A stretch of 64,000 nucleotides of DNA from Gymnogyps californianus (GCF_018139145.2 NC_059475.1:5183437-5247436); one strand, 5' to 3'. Positions 36,223-50,289 are shown, numbered from the stretch's first letter. Numbers and translations: made by a program. Notes: generated by a model from the letters alone, not told the origin.

Positions 36223-39200
36223 TTGCAGAAAATTTAAAAAAAACACATCTATTTGGGAAGTGGTGTGATACCTCAGTGCTTCTAAAAGCTTCATTCTCAT
36301 TGACTAGGAGAAAACAGTGGAGTTTGTCACCTGGCAAGGGACAAATGTGTAAATCAACAGATGTGGCGGGGAAGGTCGTAATATTGCACCAGAGCTTGAG
36401 TAATAAGGATGTATGACTTAGCCAGGCCACTTCAAGCTTGGGAAAATTCTTTTATTGCTCAAAATATCAACCGAAGGCAGCTTTGAAAAGGGAATATATT
36501 TCCATGGCCATGCTTTTATAAAAGATGTCAGCTTCATAAGGTGATGGTGAGCAGGCTCAAATTAAGAGAATGTAATTTAATTTCCAGCGGTAGCGTTTTT
36601 ATGAGGCACTGGCCTTTCACAATATGTTATTAAGAATACTGCTTGCAGACAAAAGACAATTGCTGTGCTAAGTTGCTACCAAAGTTCGCTTGGCAATTAA
36701 AACATGTAGGCTATAGCTGCTGGGTTGTTTGGTTTTTTTTTTCTTTTTTAATAGGAGCTTTGCTATGCTTTAAGGTAAACAAACAAAAATACTTTATAGA
36801 GAACTATGAGTTGTCATATGATACATATCCCAGTATTAACTACTATCTACTGATACCGTATTGAAGCAACTGACGTACATTGTTTTTTCCCTGCACTAAG
36901 TGCCTGTTGCCAAATACTGCTACCTCATAAGGCAATCATTGAATAAACCCTCACCACTGAATTTTCAGTGATAACCTTTAAGATTATCAGAACCAAAAGA
37001 AGGGAAAAACTGGCAAAGAAATGCTGTATTCTGGGAAGCTAATAATGTCCCACAAAGCTCGCTCCTATCTGCAGCAGAAAAATAAAAGCAAATCAAATTA
37101 CACTTTTTAATCTTCATCTCTCTTTAAGTAAGATGCTTCCAGTCTGCAGAGAGCTGTTCAGACCCTGGAGTACAGAATTCCTGATTCCATTTTTTTCCAT
37201 GATGTTTCGTGTTTCTGAGTCTCTACATGGTGGCTTGCAAGCACAGAAGGAAAAACAACCAGGGCAGCAGTCCCTGTCAGTTGTTGGTTATTTTTTTTTC
37301 TTTTCTTTAAGAATCAGTGCAAATTTTGTAGGGAAGCTTGACACGGATCCTCCTCCCACCAAAAAACCACAGGATTCACCATGTATTTTATCCTGAAAGG
37401 TTGCGTAGCTAGACCTCACTGCAGGGTTAGAGTAGCTGTTCTGGGGAAATGAAAGCTGGAAAAAGATAGGACTCAGCAGCTTGTGAGAGAAAACTCCGCA
37501 TGTGTTAGTCTCCCACAAAAGTTGGGTGCAGCAGTGCTTGAGGGTCAACTCTGAATGGGTTTAAGATCAATTCCTGAAGCTTTCATATACTCCATAGTAT
37601 GCAACAGTGTTGTCTGTTACCTAGATTAGAAAGTAAGAGAAAAGGAGGTTTGTTCTTTGTTTATTTTGCCCCCTTTCTGTGTCAAACAAAAAGCTAGACT
37701 CATCCTTTGAAAATCTTCCTATATGCCCGAGAACTGCTTTTCTATCTATCGTTAGAGAAGTGGTACGTAGACAGAAATGTTTGCGTATGGTACAGAGTAT
37801 CCAAGGCCAACTCTAGAACCTGCTGTTTTATGCCTTTCTTCTGTTCTGCTCATGGAATTTCTTAAAGCTGATAATATCAGAGTCTGTGTCGGGGGATTTT
37901 GTCCTGCAAAATAAAAATTATCTTGCTTACTTTCCATTTAGTAAATTCTGATTCTTGTATTCTGAGAGAAAGTTGCGTTACAGGTCTTCAAGGTAATTGT
38001 GTTTAGTCATTTCTATATTTCTAGAAAGCATTAGTAAATCCTGTATTCAGAATCTAATTTACTATGCAGTGTTCTTTAATAGACCATTATGTCTCTATAG
38101 AATAAATGTACTATCATAAAATATTTTCTAACTAAAAATGAATCTATTTAGTGATTTTTTTTTTTCAAAGATAGTCCAGATCACTGTTTGATTTAGAAAG
38201 AAGGCAAATATGTTAAGTGACAAGTTGCCTGCGAAAAACGATATGTCAAAACAGTGTTTAGTTAACTTGTACATACATTGGTTTTGGAGCCCAGCATACA
38301 TTTTTCACGTTAACTTTATACTGTAATGGTTTAATGTACCATAACAGTTAAAATTAGCACATTAGCAGGGTTCTTTCTTCTGCAACAGCTTATCATGATA
38401 TTACAGAGCACTACGCTGCATGACTTGCTTGCACACATTTATTAAGGTGCTATAGAAAAGTCATACCATTGAAACCTGAATAGCCTTGAAAACTAAGAAA
38501 TGAAGTAGCTAGGGATTGGTTTAAAATTTCAGTGAAACCAAGTTAATGAACTTGTGTTGATATGTACAGTCATGCTTGTCTTCTACCCCATTCAAATACA
38601 GTGGCCATGGGACCTCTCATAATATCTGAGGCAAATTACTTCTCGTTATAACCAAAAAGGATGGAAAAGGAAATTGCATGTCAGGGGATTATTCTATTCC
38701 ATTTTTCTTCTGATTTCTTGTCTGCCCACGTCACCAAGCTCTCTTTATGTACTTTGAGAGTATATTGGGAAATGAGCACATCTTGGGTGGTTTATTTTCT
38801 TTCTTTTCCCATCCACAAAATGTGACTAGTTGCATTGTGGCTACAATACATATGATCAGGTACTTGTTGCTGTACGTTCGTTTAAAGAAGCACAGATTGG
38901 GAGTGTTTGAAGAGTGAAGATCGTGATCAGTTTTATGACAGTCCTGTGCAATATTTGAGGTGGCATGTCTCAGCAACAATCGCTTTGCTGTTGGCTATAG
39001 TTGTTGATAGAAAATAGCATAAGGCTAGCATTACAAACAAGTTTCTGATTATGGTCATTTCCACTGTATCCTCACTTTTCCTTGAAAAGGAACTGTGTGG
39101 AGGGGGGAAGTAAAGCTCTGCCACTTTTACTTGGGTTAATTAGTAGTCTGCCACAGATTATCTCAATACAATGAATAAGACTGCAAAGTCCTATTCCAGG

Positions 39201-42157
39201 TGTGAAAATGAGATTGTTTTCACAGGTTGACAGGGTACATGAAAGAACTAATCCCCCCAAAAGTCAAGACAGACATCTTGTTCTTGTGTTATATATAGGG
39301 AAAGACTACGGAGTCTCCTTACGATTTCACATATGTACTTGTCCATTGTTCTTCAAAGTTGCTTGATTTATAAATGAATATTTCATCTTCTTCCTACCTA
39401 GTGTTGTTATAATGGGAAATAAGATTTTTGTACAGTTTTGCCTTGCCCATCATTAAACGTTCCAGTTTTGGGCCTGCATCTTCTGAGAGCAGTTGTGGAA
39501 AAGCAAACAAAACCTGAGGGGAGTGTGGGGAATTTAAGCTGAGCAAGGATTTGAATAATATAAAAATAATCTATATGCAAGAGTCTTATCATACAATTTT
39601 CATATTCATTAGAAGATTGTTTCGGACATGTTCAGAATTTTAAACTAGGCTAATTTTTCAACACCTAAGTAGACACATTGATTCCAGTTGTTAAGAGAAA
39701 TGTCATCCTAAATATGAGTATTTTCTTCCATGTTTTGCATAGCCGTCTACATGCTGATCTCATGTCAATATGAGCAAGTTCATTTGATCAGCATTAAACT
39801 GAAATACTTTCTTAAGCTAAGTGAGAGCTACCAATACGGGAGCATTTGTCTGGGGTTTTTTTCCTTCCCCACCTCCCCCAATCTGGTTTGAGGCTGAAAG
39901 AGTGAAAGGGACAAAAACATGTTACGCTTATAACTTCTTGTCCTCAAGTTACTGGGAACATTGGCTGTTTGTTCTGACTTTTAGAAATGCAATCAGTGAC
40001 AAGAAAAAACTGCCAAAGGGATGTTCGCAGAAAATTAGCTCTATTAAAAGTTCAGCTGGAAATGAGTGCAGTGTCCAAGCCTTTTATATTTGATTAATGA
40101 CTAAAAATTTTAAATAATAAATGCCATAAAATAGTAAGAAACCATCATTTGAATAAAGAACGAAAAAAAAAGCAAACTGAGTAGCAATTAGGAATTTATG
40201 TTCACGCTATGTTACTCAGCTTTGCTTGATTGGCTTCTTTGTCAAGAATGTCCCATTTACCGGTTTGGGCCGCTCTTAATGGGGGCATCCTTTTTATGTG
40301 TGCTAAACGGAGAACAGCAGCAGCAGTACGTAAATAGGGTGTTCTTCCCTTTTGGATATGTATAACAGATTAAGTTGGCTTTGTGCAGTGTGAACAGGTC
40401 TGTACTACTGAGAATATGAATAATGTTAGTTTCTATAATTGCTAACATCTGGCTTTCCATAAATCTGTTAAATTACATGGAAACAGAATTAGATTTCTGT
40501 GTCATAAGTAAAGCAATTACATGGAACTCTGTAGGCAATATGGCTTTATATTCATCTGTGAAATCCTTTTAGTTTTGAACTGTGAAAGCTACCCTTCTAA
40601 TCTGCACTGTAATCCTGCTACATCAAATATATATATACTATTCAAGGAGCCCCTAATATGGTGGGGAAGAGAATATTGACAACGCTTGGTGAAATCAAAC
40701 CAAAGACAAAGTGAATGCTTCGTTTATACCTTTGTCTTCCACGTAAAATACAAGTCAAAGTCTATTGAAAGGAAAATGGGATATTTTTAAGAATATTTTA
40801 AGTCTTACAGTAGCTGTTTGGGTATAATTCATTTCATACCAGTTCATTCATAGCTCTCTTCATGTCACTCTTCATGGTTTTTACCTCCTGTGATACTCCG
40901 GCACTTGTTAAACAATGAACTACAAGTTTTAATTTCTGTTAGTGCAGCGCCTTTTACACCACTGATAGCGGACCTTTCAAGTACTCGGTTAGTGCTGAGC
41001 TATGCAGTAGAGCAATAATGTTATATTTTGGCAATTCAGAATGTCAGGGCAGCAAAATACACCATTTTTAGGGAAGTCTGAGCGATGAGCAATCGAATTG
41101 TGCTATCAGGCCACTGGGAACATCTCTTGACAAAGGAGTGGCCCACAGGTTAGCCCAGGAGTGAAGCCCTGCTGCAGTGTCATTGCCTCCGGCTTCCCTC
41201 TGGGTCTCTAAGCAGAAAGAGGAACAGCCATTTTCTGGCGGCCCAGGCCCCTGACTCGGTTGTGCAGGCTGAGTTTGCGTTTGGTCAAATCCAAGGGCAC
41301 TACCACATTTCCACTTGTTCCTGGACTATTTATGAATTGAAATCAGGAATTTTACTAACCAGGTCGGAGGGAATTTAGTGATTGGATTGTTATAGGGAGT
41401 TTCCTTCAGCAGATTGAGAGAATTGTTAACGTCTTTTTAAGATCTGACTTTCTGACGAGATGACTTGTGAACCCGTGACACTTGTCCAAAAAGTAGGGCA
41501 ACTGGCCATCACATCCCACCTAAATTAGACTTTAGGTAATTTTTTTTTGTAAATTCTATTGAATTTTTAAATTTGTTGTTTTAGAAGGGAATTAAAAGTC
41601 CTCTTGGGTAATACTGAACAGTTACAAATTTCACACTAGCAATAAGGTCATTTTAAGTGGTGTGAGGGTTCTTCCTTGTAATTTCTGAATTCATATAATG
41701 GTGTTCTGGAATTTTCATGATAGAAACCATCACATACTTCTAAAGGATTTTCTTCTTCAGCCTTCCTCCCACTGTTGCTTACAGTTTTCATTGTTCATAT
41801 TGGAACAAAAGAGAGCCACCACTTTACTGGTATTTTATCTGGACAATCTGTCAATATATTGTTTAAGAACAGTCCAAAGTTATTTTCTAAAAGAAATACC
41901 TGTTTTTAACAACGTGATTAAAAATCTCATGGCTTTTGCTGCAGGAAAAAGAATGCTGCATTAACTCCCTAGATAAATTCATATTGCATAATTATATTTT
42001 ACCCTCCAAAAGCAATTTTAATGAGATACTGTAATTCACTTTTCTCTAGTGTATAATGATTTTCTTTTGTTACTTATTTCTTTGTGTCATTGCTAAATCA
42101 TACTTTTTCTGCATAGCTTTGTTCTAAGACTTTTTTCCTGTATAAGGTGCCTCTGAT

Positions 42158-42206
42158 TTCTTTCTTTATTTCCTTTTCTTTTTTTATCTTTTTTTTTTCT
42201 TTTCAA
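42158..42206. repeat. Polypyrimidine tract
   Basis: Almost uninterrupted T with scattered C, in intron. It causes a lysine-rich minus-strand ORF that is an artefact. Confidence 0.75.
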
Positions 42207-42699
42207 TTCACTTATACCTTCCAGCAATGGGAAAAGGATGCAATTTTTGCTTTTAGTATGGGAAACGTTGATCATGCTAGGAAGTTATGAAGAATAGTGC
42301 AATTCTATTTTGGTGTAAAATCCAGAACAGAGAGTGGTCTAATTGACAGAAAGTCCCTCTGATTGTTTGCTAGTTTCCAGTCACTGGGAAATCACTATAC
42401 ACCCTTGTCTGAAGGTTCAAGTTCATCATACAGTTCCACTAGGTATGTCAGTCTCAGCATTTACAATTAAGCCTGCTGGAGATAGTTTAAGAATTCTTGG
42501 TAGAATCAAAACAAACACAGAAGAATAACCTAAAAAAAAAAATCAGTGTTTACTATCTAGCAAGTAAATATGGAAGATATCAGAAAGGTGGCACCCTCTT
42601 CCACCAGCAAGGTGGATGAGCAATAATTACTTAATACAGAAATAAAATTTGCCCCATGAAAAAAAATGTCCAAAGCATTATAAATCTGCTGTTTTGCAG

Positions 42700-42893
42700 A
42701 TATCGATGAGTGTGCCTTAAAGACCCACACCTGTTGGAACGATTCAGCCTGTGTGAACCTGGCAGGAGGGTTTGATTGCCTTTGTCCATCCGGACCATCT
42801 TGCACTGGAGACTGTGCCCATGAAGGCGGCTTCAAGCGGAACGGGCAGGTGTGGACCTTGAGGGAGGACAGATGCTCCGTTTGTTCCTGCAAG
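42700..42893 (+). CDS. NELL1: NELL1 exon: EGF module and start of VWC
   Basis: Encodes 65 residues (the first Asp codon split with the previous exon). Residues 1-35 form the next calcium-binding EGF module: D-I-D-E-C, cysteines at 5, 12, 18, 27, 29 and 35, and C-V-N-L-A-G-G-F-D-C-L-C matching the beta-hydroxylation consensus. From Cys39 the chain enters a von Willebrand factor C (chordin-like) module, with N-G-Q-V-W and then C-S-V-C-S-C at residues 59-64. A sequon N-D-S lies at residue 14. The acceptor is ctgctgttttgcag and the donor AAG|gtgaga. Length is 194 bases, phase 1 in and phase 0 out, so it cannot be skipped alone without a frameshift. The VWC module is completed by the next exon. 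Confidence 0.97.
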
Positions 42894-45822
42894 GTGAGAT
42901 CCAGCTGGTCTGGGTTTCAGGAGTCCTTTAATTCTCTGGGCTCATGTCAGAAACCCAATATTGCAGTGCCACCGGTGTTGGCAAAAATACTAGCCTAAGG
43001 CACTGAGGCAAAAGGTAAGCTCTGCTGTGGGCACTGAAGCTGTGATGGGGCAATTCTTCTGGGAAGTCATCTTTTTTCTTATTTTGCACAACCACAGACA
43101 CAGGTGAATGATGGCTAACCCTGCTGAGCTGCTACCATGTCACCCTGCGGGCCAGAGCCACTCGGAACGTGCCTTGATGAGGGTCTTGCATTACCCTTTA
43201 ACACAATGTGCAGGCAATTAGCACGCTTACTGGAAATGTTGAAAACTGTTTTCAGTTTCTCTTTCACATGAATATGCGTGTCTCAGGACATGTAGTCAGC
43301 CATCTTCCTGTTGGTGGTGTTTCCCTGTACTTGGAATACATGTGAATTAAGTGGGTGAGAAGGAAGGGCTGAGCATGAGTCAAAGGTTAGAGGACCTAGC
43401 AGCAGGCACTTAATGTGCTCAGGTGAAGAAGGGTGAAGGCAAGCTTTCTCTTCCTCATCCCAGCTTGGCTGTGTTGGCAGCTCTCCCACTTGAGCAGTGC
43501 AGCGCTCTCTGCACCTTTGGAGAAACCAGGCATAGTATAAGTAGATCTACCTTAGAGTTAACACTTAGATCAGTTTTTTGTTTTTTTCCCCCTGGAAATT
43601 ATCAGTTCTTTTCTGAGTATGGTAACCAAGTTAAAAGAACATTTGACTCTGCTTTCTTCATTTTCACTAGTTAAAAGAGAAATGCTGTGATTGAAATTAG
43701 AAGAATTTTGGAAGCGCACCAATCTGAGAGAGAAATAGTAGGTCTTTTATGGCCACTTTGACCTGATGCGTTCATAGCACTGGTAAAGCTGTCCTTAGGC
43801 ACAGCAGAACACTGTCGGCCCTTGCATAAGTGAAATGAGATTTTGGCCACTGTGAAAAGCTGAACGTAGAGCATGAGAATTGGCCTATCAATCCCCATGT
43901 CTCAATGCTTATGAGCGAGAGAAGCATTAGAGGGTTTGAGGGGGACAAGGGGGAAGAGTTGTTTTGAAGTTGCAAGAAGCTGAAAGCCTCATCATTTCTG
44001 TATTGCAATAGTATAGCAGAAGGGAAAGTTAAGACTTTAGAGTGAATAGAACCCGCGAAGTACCCTGCTGTTTTGGGCTCAAAAGGGAATATGTTGTTGT
44101 TAGTTGCTATATTTTTTACTTCAAGTAGCCTCAAGCTCCCTAAAACTCCTCCCTTCAGAAGCTGAAGTGTACAACTCCACTGAATATATATCAAGCTTTT
44201 ATTGTGATCTTGGGGAACTGGCTGGCTTATGAAAGGATTTCCAGTCAATAGAATAAACAGTTTAATATATGTGAAGACATCTGGTCTGCCTTTGCAGAAT
44301 TATAACTATTAGTATTCCCATTTTAGATTGCTTGTAATTTGTTTTATTTGCCATTTCTCATTGCACTTATTTCTTATGTTGAATGCTCTTATTAGTATAT
44401 GAAAATATACAAAATGATTAACTAGTACATAGATATTTTAAACTAAGCCTGGCACTGTTTGTTGCTATGACTCTTCCTTTATATCTTCCTCACTTTCCAG
44501 TTTTTTCCTCTGTGAATTAACATTTGCATTTAATTTCATTCCAGTAGCTGTCTGTTTCAAGAGCCAAGTTCTTGTCTATAGAACAGGGAACACAGGGAGA
44601 GCTCCTCCTTATCATATCCCAGGCAGGACGTAAAGTCTTCACTCAGTGTCTATTGAAATATGTTATTGAAACATATTTTTATAAATTGTGATATCTTCCA
44701 ATACACCAGACCACTTCTCCAACCTGCTGCAGGACTCTATCCTTTTCATGCAGTTGCACGGAGAGCTGACCCTGCTTGACCTTTTTGCAGCCTGCTCAGC
44801 TTTCAGTGAGGAAAAGGGCAGAGTGTACCTAAATCATTCCTTATACTTCTTGCTCGAACTTTGAAATGATCCTACTCACTTTTGTCTAGGAGACAAATCA
44901 GCATTTCAGATTTAAAATAACGTGTTTTCTTTTGGTTTTTCTTTTGTTATGGTTATTTCAGGAAAGGTCAGATGGATATATTTTGTGCATTGGCTGAAAC
45001 ACGTAGATCCTATCTTGAAAATATTTTGACTTAAAACCTGGTGCAAAGGAAATTAAATAACTTAACTTTGAAGTTCATTAAGTATGTTTTTTTGTGGAGT
45101 AGGGTACTATGGAATATGAGAAATTGTATTACTTCAGTTACATAATGAAGCAAAGTGTCATTAGTGAAGCACAGGGGATTATTTCAGTGTTTCATCAGAC
45201 CCAATCTCTTCAAACCATCCTCGTTCATCTGAATGAATATAAAGTTTACAAAAACATAAATTCTCAAAGCTATAAATTAATGTAGTACCTTAAGTGTATT
45301 TGATGTGTCTTCTACAGGCATCTTCCTGAACTCTTGTGGATTTAATACACAATCAAATTTAAGACTGGTAGAAATTTGAAGGGGAGTGGGGAGCTGTTGC
45401 TCTCTCCCATGAAAAAACTAAGCCTGGCTGTACAGCCTGGCTATATCTGGGCTTTTGAGTCTGTCCTCTGATTAAGACAACCCTCCATTCCCTGTATGAA
45501 AAAAGCCTGGAGGATAAGCACAGCACTGGGAACAGGGCGATGTGCCAAGGTGAAGTGTGTTCCTGAGGGTGAGAATGGTTTGGTGGTTTGGTTTCTGCAG
45601 GGTCTGATTTCTGTCCAAATTGGCTTTGGGACTCTGTGGAAACTTGAGTCACTCTTTACAGCGATTCCCTTGTGTGTCAGTTTTTCCTTTGGTAAGAACA
45701 ATTTTGTGTTCATACCACTGATGCTTATGAAGCGTGTCGAACTGATTCGGTGAGGAAGGTGGGGAGGGACAGGTACTAATAAGATGCTATATGTTATTAC
45801 CCACCGAAAGAAAATAAGTTGC

Positions 45823-45860
45823 TTTCTATATATTTCTCAATTTTCTATATATTTCTCAAT
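45823..45860. repeat. Perfect 19-bp tandem duplication
   Basis: The unit tttctatatatttctcaat occurs twice with no spacer and no mismatch (45823-45841 and 45842-45860). The perfect identity suggests a recent slippage event. Confidence 0.85.
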
Positions 45861-48337
45861 GGTACTGTACAGCTGCAAAGATGCAAGTGAGACGATGTAG
45901 CTTAAGAGGCTTTGTGTCACTGCGGTATAAATAAAGGCATGGAACTAATGAGGTTGTAGATAAAACACAGATGCTTAAAGAATAAAGAGAGTAGCAGTGT
46001 ATTATGATTGCCAAAAGGTCTCCGGCAAAATCGTCAGGCTCTGTCAGTGTTCTGAAATACAGAGAGTAAAGGCAACGTAAAAGGTTAGCTGCTCCCCAGA
46101 GGTAACAGCACAGGAGCTCAAGAGAAGCACAGAACTACCAGCACTGTCACCAGCTGAAAGGGGAATTTGAAAACTAATCTTGAAAGCTTGGAAACTGAAT
46201 TGGAACTAAGCAGACAGGTTATTGTTAGCCATTATTAATCAGCACTCCGTTATGGTGAGGAGAGAGGCTGCCATTGTCGAGGGCGTTGGGTTGCCCGGAC
46301 GCCTGGCACAACCCCACGTGCCTGGAGCTAGTTAGCCTGGCAGAGCTTTTGTGCTGAGCTGCCGCTTGATGTCTGCCCTCAGCAAGGGGTGGAAGATGGT
46401 TGTGCTTTCCCATCTGCAAGAAAGGAGATTTAGTCATAACTCTCTGTCAGGGAAGGCTTTCAGCTCTCTTCTTTCACCACTTGCTGAAAGGGGAGGATGA
46501 CTTCGTTCTTTGTTTTTTGTGGAAAGAGTTTATTCCCAGCATTGCGTCTGGATCTGGTCGGACCTGTGGCTAAGGAAAAGGGCCGCTGCCAGTCTTCCTT
46601 ACCTTATGATTTACTGAGACTGCTGAGTAAGGAAATAAAACTTGTTTATAGCCACAAGTACAGAATCCTTAAATATCTTAATTTGATACAAAACTGAATA
46701 AAGACTGCAGGGCAATCTAGTCCTATGCCCTGTGGTTGGCAAAAGAAGTTCAGATCCCTCTTAACCTAGCATGTTTTCTACATTTCCATAATTCTGTGTT
46801 CTCTTCAGCTTTCCTTGGTAGGTGTAAGAAATCATTTTACTTATTCTTACAACAGAAAGTCATATTCTAATCAATTCAAAACCATGATGAAGTGCAGCAG
46901 TGACACTGACTGATATGGGTATTGCGATTCACTGATGCTGATTTTGTACGTGATTGTGGCCAAGACTGGCTTTGCTTAAAAACAAGAGCCAAACACAGAT
47001 TCCTACATCAAAACATAAACAAAACAACCACCGATGCTATATGCTGTGGTTATGGCTATTTTGTCTGCCTGTGGAAAAGACATCCTGGGCTCCCGTTACT
47101 CTTTTTAGTAATCACTTTTCAAAAGGATCAGAGGAAATAAATTCCCTTGCTTTGATAAGTATCCCTTTATTTGGTGGCTATGAAAAACTTTTTTTCCTTC
47201 TTACATCAGATACAGGTTTATAGACTCAGAACAAAGTTCTGATGAGAATATGGAAAAACTGCAATGAACTGAGTGGAGTTGTTTAGGAATTGTACAGTTG
47301 TGATCCAAAGCAGAAAATAGCTTCATTCCTCTCACAGCTCTACCTTCAAATTGGCTGCAGGGGACGCTTTGCTTGAATAAGGACTAATCCAATAACTAGC
47401 ATTGAATACAAAAGAAGTTCATGTCAAAGCTTTTCAATAATCTCCTCATTATTAACTGTGATTTCAGTTCCCAGTCTACGTGTAGCATATCAGTATGTTG
47501 GCTCACCTACAGTAAGGGATATAATTTTAAACATGATAGTCCATCCAATTTTCATAACTAGAATTAGAATCAATTTGTTTTTCTGTGATGCAAAGAGAAT
47601 ATATCCTTTTCTCTTTACATGCAGAAGCAATTCTTCTGTTTATCTCAAACAGTTCTGTTTAATGGTCTTGAACAAAATGGGCCATCCAATACTGTAAGCA
47701 AATATTTAGCAAAATCATATTTTGGAGAGCCTGTGGAATACAGGCCCTCTTTAATACATGAACTGCATTATAATGGATGATGATAAGTCCGTTTAGCTTT
47801 AAGCTGGTGTACTGTAGGTCCAGATGTGGAACAGAACCAGTGGTGAATTCAGAGTGAAGAATGATTAGTGCTACTGTGATTTTGCTATATTGTGCTCCTA
47901 TGAAGTTAAAGGGACCATCTTCATAACTTCTATTTATTTATTCAAGTTACTTTCTTCACAGTGATACATTCAGTCAAAATAGTGCTAAACAGATATTATA
48001 TGTATTAGGGTGGCAACTGCTTGAAGAGTTCGTTGATGTAACCAATGAGATATGAAATTGCTTCACTATATTTCTTCTGAGATACTGATTTCTTTTAAAT
48101 TCAATTAGCTGGAGACAGGAAAACAGTATTCTCAGATTCAGACAGTACTGGATCCATGCACTGCTAGAAATTGGGACAATATTGGTATTTGAGGTATTAC
48201 AACTGGCAGGATTCAGTCCTTGTTGGCGGTAACATTGAATACATTAAGAACTTAATATTTCCTGATATGCCAAAGACGTGCCCTTTGATATGTATACCCT
48301 GTGACCTTATCTGGGTTGCTGTCTGGCAGTTTGTGGT

Positions 48338-48345
48338 TGACGTCA
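48338..48345. promoter_or_regulatory. Consensus CRE palindrome TGACGTCA
   Basis: The full 8-bp cAMP response element that CREB/ATF dimers bind occurs once here, in the intron 19 bases upstream of a NELL1 exon. It contains a CpG that has survived in a CpG-poor background. Nothing else promoter-like is seen around it, so function is unproven and it may simply overlap splice-region sequence. Confidence 0.35.
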
Positions 48346-48364
48346 GGGCAATGTGTCCTCGCAG

Positions 48365-48541
48365 GACGGGAAGATTTTCTGCCGGAGGACAGCCTGCGAC
48401 TGCAAGAACCCCAGCGCTGATCTCTTCTGCTGCCCAGAGTGCGACACCCGTGTCACCAGCCAGTGCCTCGACCAAACTGGGCACAAACTCTACCGCAGTG
48501 GGGACAACTGGACCTACAGCTGTCAGCAGTGCCGTTGCCTG
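48365..48541 (+). CDS. NELL1: NELL1 exon: VWC modules
   Basis: Encodes 59 residues, phase 0 at both ends. Residues 1-26 complete the VWC module begun in the previous exon (D-G-K-I-F-C, A-C-D-C and the diagnostic C-C-P-E-C at 22-26). From Cys34 a second VWC module starts (S-Q-C-L-D), running to C-Q-Q-C-R-C at 53-58. A sequon N-W-T is at residue 48. VWC modules of this type bind extracellular ligands and matrix; in NELL proteins the C-terminal modules help binding to Robo-type receptors and other partners, according to published work on the family. The acceptor cctcgcag has a rather weak pyrimidine tract; the donor is CTG|gtatgg. The exon is noticeably more GC- and CpG-rich than its flanks. Skipping it would preserve frame but break two VWC modules. 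Confidence 0.97.
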
Positions 48542-50289
48542 GTATGGGTAAAGCATTTTGGAAGGGAGCAAGAATAATAAGGATTCTGATTTTTTAGCAA
48601 AGCGTACCTGGAAAAGCAGGCTCTTGGCTCTCTCTTCACCTGCTTTTCAGACTGGGAATGATGATAAAGCACTTACAGAGCACCAGAGAACTGAAAGCTA
48701 CGCCATCAGTTTTCCTCTTACTGCTGAATAAGTAGGTCTAATGAACAAAATGAAAAGCTTGACAAAAGCTTGGAAACCTTGACACTATATTAACTTCAGC
48801 ATTAGTCCGCTTTTGAGAACTTTTATCAGGTCGTCTGCTCTTTAAATGACTTTTTAAAATTTTTTTCACATGCGATGGATTTGGTTGGGGGAGTTTCAGC
48901 TTTTAATTACATCAGCTGGTGTACCTGTCTTATCAAAATGGACAATGCAATTGGGTTTTTTATTTAGCATATGCTGGAAAAATGGAATGCCAGTGCCACG
49001 TGGTGAATTAGCAAAAATTAACCAAAAAAAAGAAGGATAAACAAAACTGAAATTACTAGACAGACATGCAGAATAAAGAACATTTATTTTCTCATTAGAC
49101 ACTGTAGATTATTTCCCTAAAGCTTTAAGTTTTGCACAGATATACTAATTAGTGCAGCAATGAACTTCATTAAAATTATCAGTTTTCCATTTATAGCTGT
49201 CTGTATAACATAGTATTTATATATGATATTAATCAAGAGGTGTCTGAACATCAGGAAACAAATTACATTCAAAGCTAAGTTACTGTTAGGAGATAATTAT
49301 CCATAATGTACAGCAGTAAGTATTGTATTTTGTATTCTCCTAAGATTATTTTTTTTTTCCAATGTTCGCAAAAGAAGAGCAAGAAACATTTGCAGCCAGC
49401 AGCAATGGCAAATATTACATGTGACATGTTTTACCAGGGATACTGAGTTTGTGGCTAGCAGTTCTTTGTCTAATTTTATGATTGGGTTAACATACAGAGC
49501 TCAAAGACAGTGATGGCCTAAATCAGTGCTACATGTAGGGTTCTGTGCAGTGTGTGATGTTGTCAACATCTGAAGTGCTTACAGAGTAGCATAATGCAAG
49601 TTATTGGAGCCCTTCGCAGGTTAAGTTCAGACACGCACAGCAATACTCTACAGAAGTCACCTGACGATTCTCTCTTCACCATGTTTCTATCTACTAAACT
49701 GCTTTTTTTACAAAGCTAAATAATAAAATAAAACGACTCAGTGGAACATAACTGGTATTGCTCTAACAATTCCTTTAGGAGTTGACAGTAAAATCAATTT
49801 TGGCTGTTGCTAGTTAGATCAATGTTCAACGCTTCTCGAACATACTAACCTACATCTATCTGCAGTGTTAATTTTCTATTTAAACAGTTGCTGTGATCCC
49901 GCAGAGAGGTTTATGTGACCAGGCATAGAAAGAATGCATGAGTCTACAAGGCGATCACTGCAAAAATTATAGTTTATGGAAAATATTGGAACCCAGTATT
50001 TAATGCTGCCTTTAAAAACCCCAAAGAACTCAAGTTCCCCTGCTACGATGATGACAGTGGTGATGTTTAGTCAAGAAACAACCAGATGATAGTCTGCTAC
50101 ATTTAGGAACTTCAGCTCAGTATTCAAACATGCATTTATATGATCAGTCAAACTGAGAGTTTATTTCAATTTCCATTAAGTTTATTTCAAATTTGGCAAA
50201 ATAAAACTTTTCCGTTTAACAGGGTGCAAGGTTTCTTGGTAGCTAGTAAATGGCAACAAATTCAGGGAGCTTTGCTTCAATTTTTACAG
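48542..50289 (+). other. NELL1: NELL1 intron (1748 bases)
   Basis: Phase 0 intron from gtatgg to tttttacag. AT-rich, with no repeat family or additional exon seen. Confidence 0.9.

Larger units (their letters stand above)
33534..42699 (+). other. NELL1: NELL1 intron (9166 bases)
   Basis: GT (33534) to AG (42699) intron between the two EGF exons, phase 1. No further cysteine-rich exon is visible. It includes an imperfect tandem 27-bp repeat (34363-34416), a strong hairpin (36190-36222), and pyrimidine-rich sequence at 42158-42206. Some stretches, such as about 36480-36620 and 41140-41340, are of mixed composition and could be conserved non-coding sequence, but nothing in the sequence alone proves this. 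Confidence 0.85.
42894..48364 (+). other. NELL1: NELL1 intron (5471 bases)
   Basis: Phase 0 intron from gtgaga to cctcgcag. It contains a 19-bp tandem duplication (45823-45860) and a full CRE palindrome TGACGTCA (48338-48345) 19 bases before the next exon. ORFs of 97 and 158 codons on the minus strand (45359-45652, 43772-44248) show no recognisable domain and are treated as chance. No repeat family is recognised. Confidence 0.85.

Noticed and set aside
43772..44248. 158-codon minus-strand ORF in a NELL1 intron
   Set aside because: No domain, no signal peptide and no splice logic; treated as chance.
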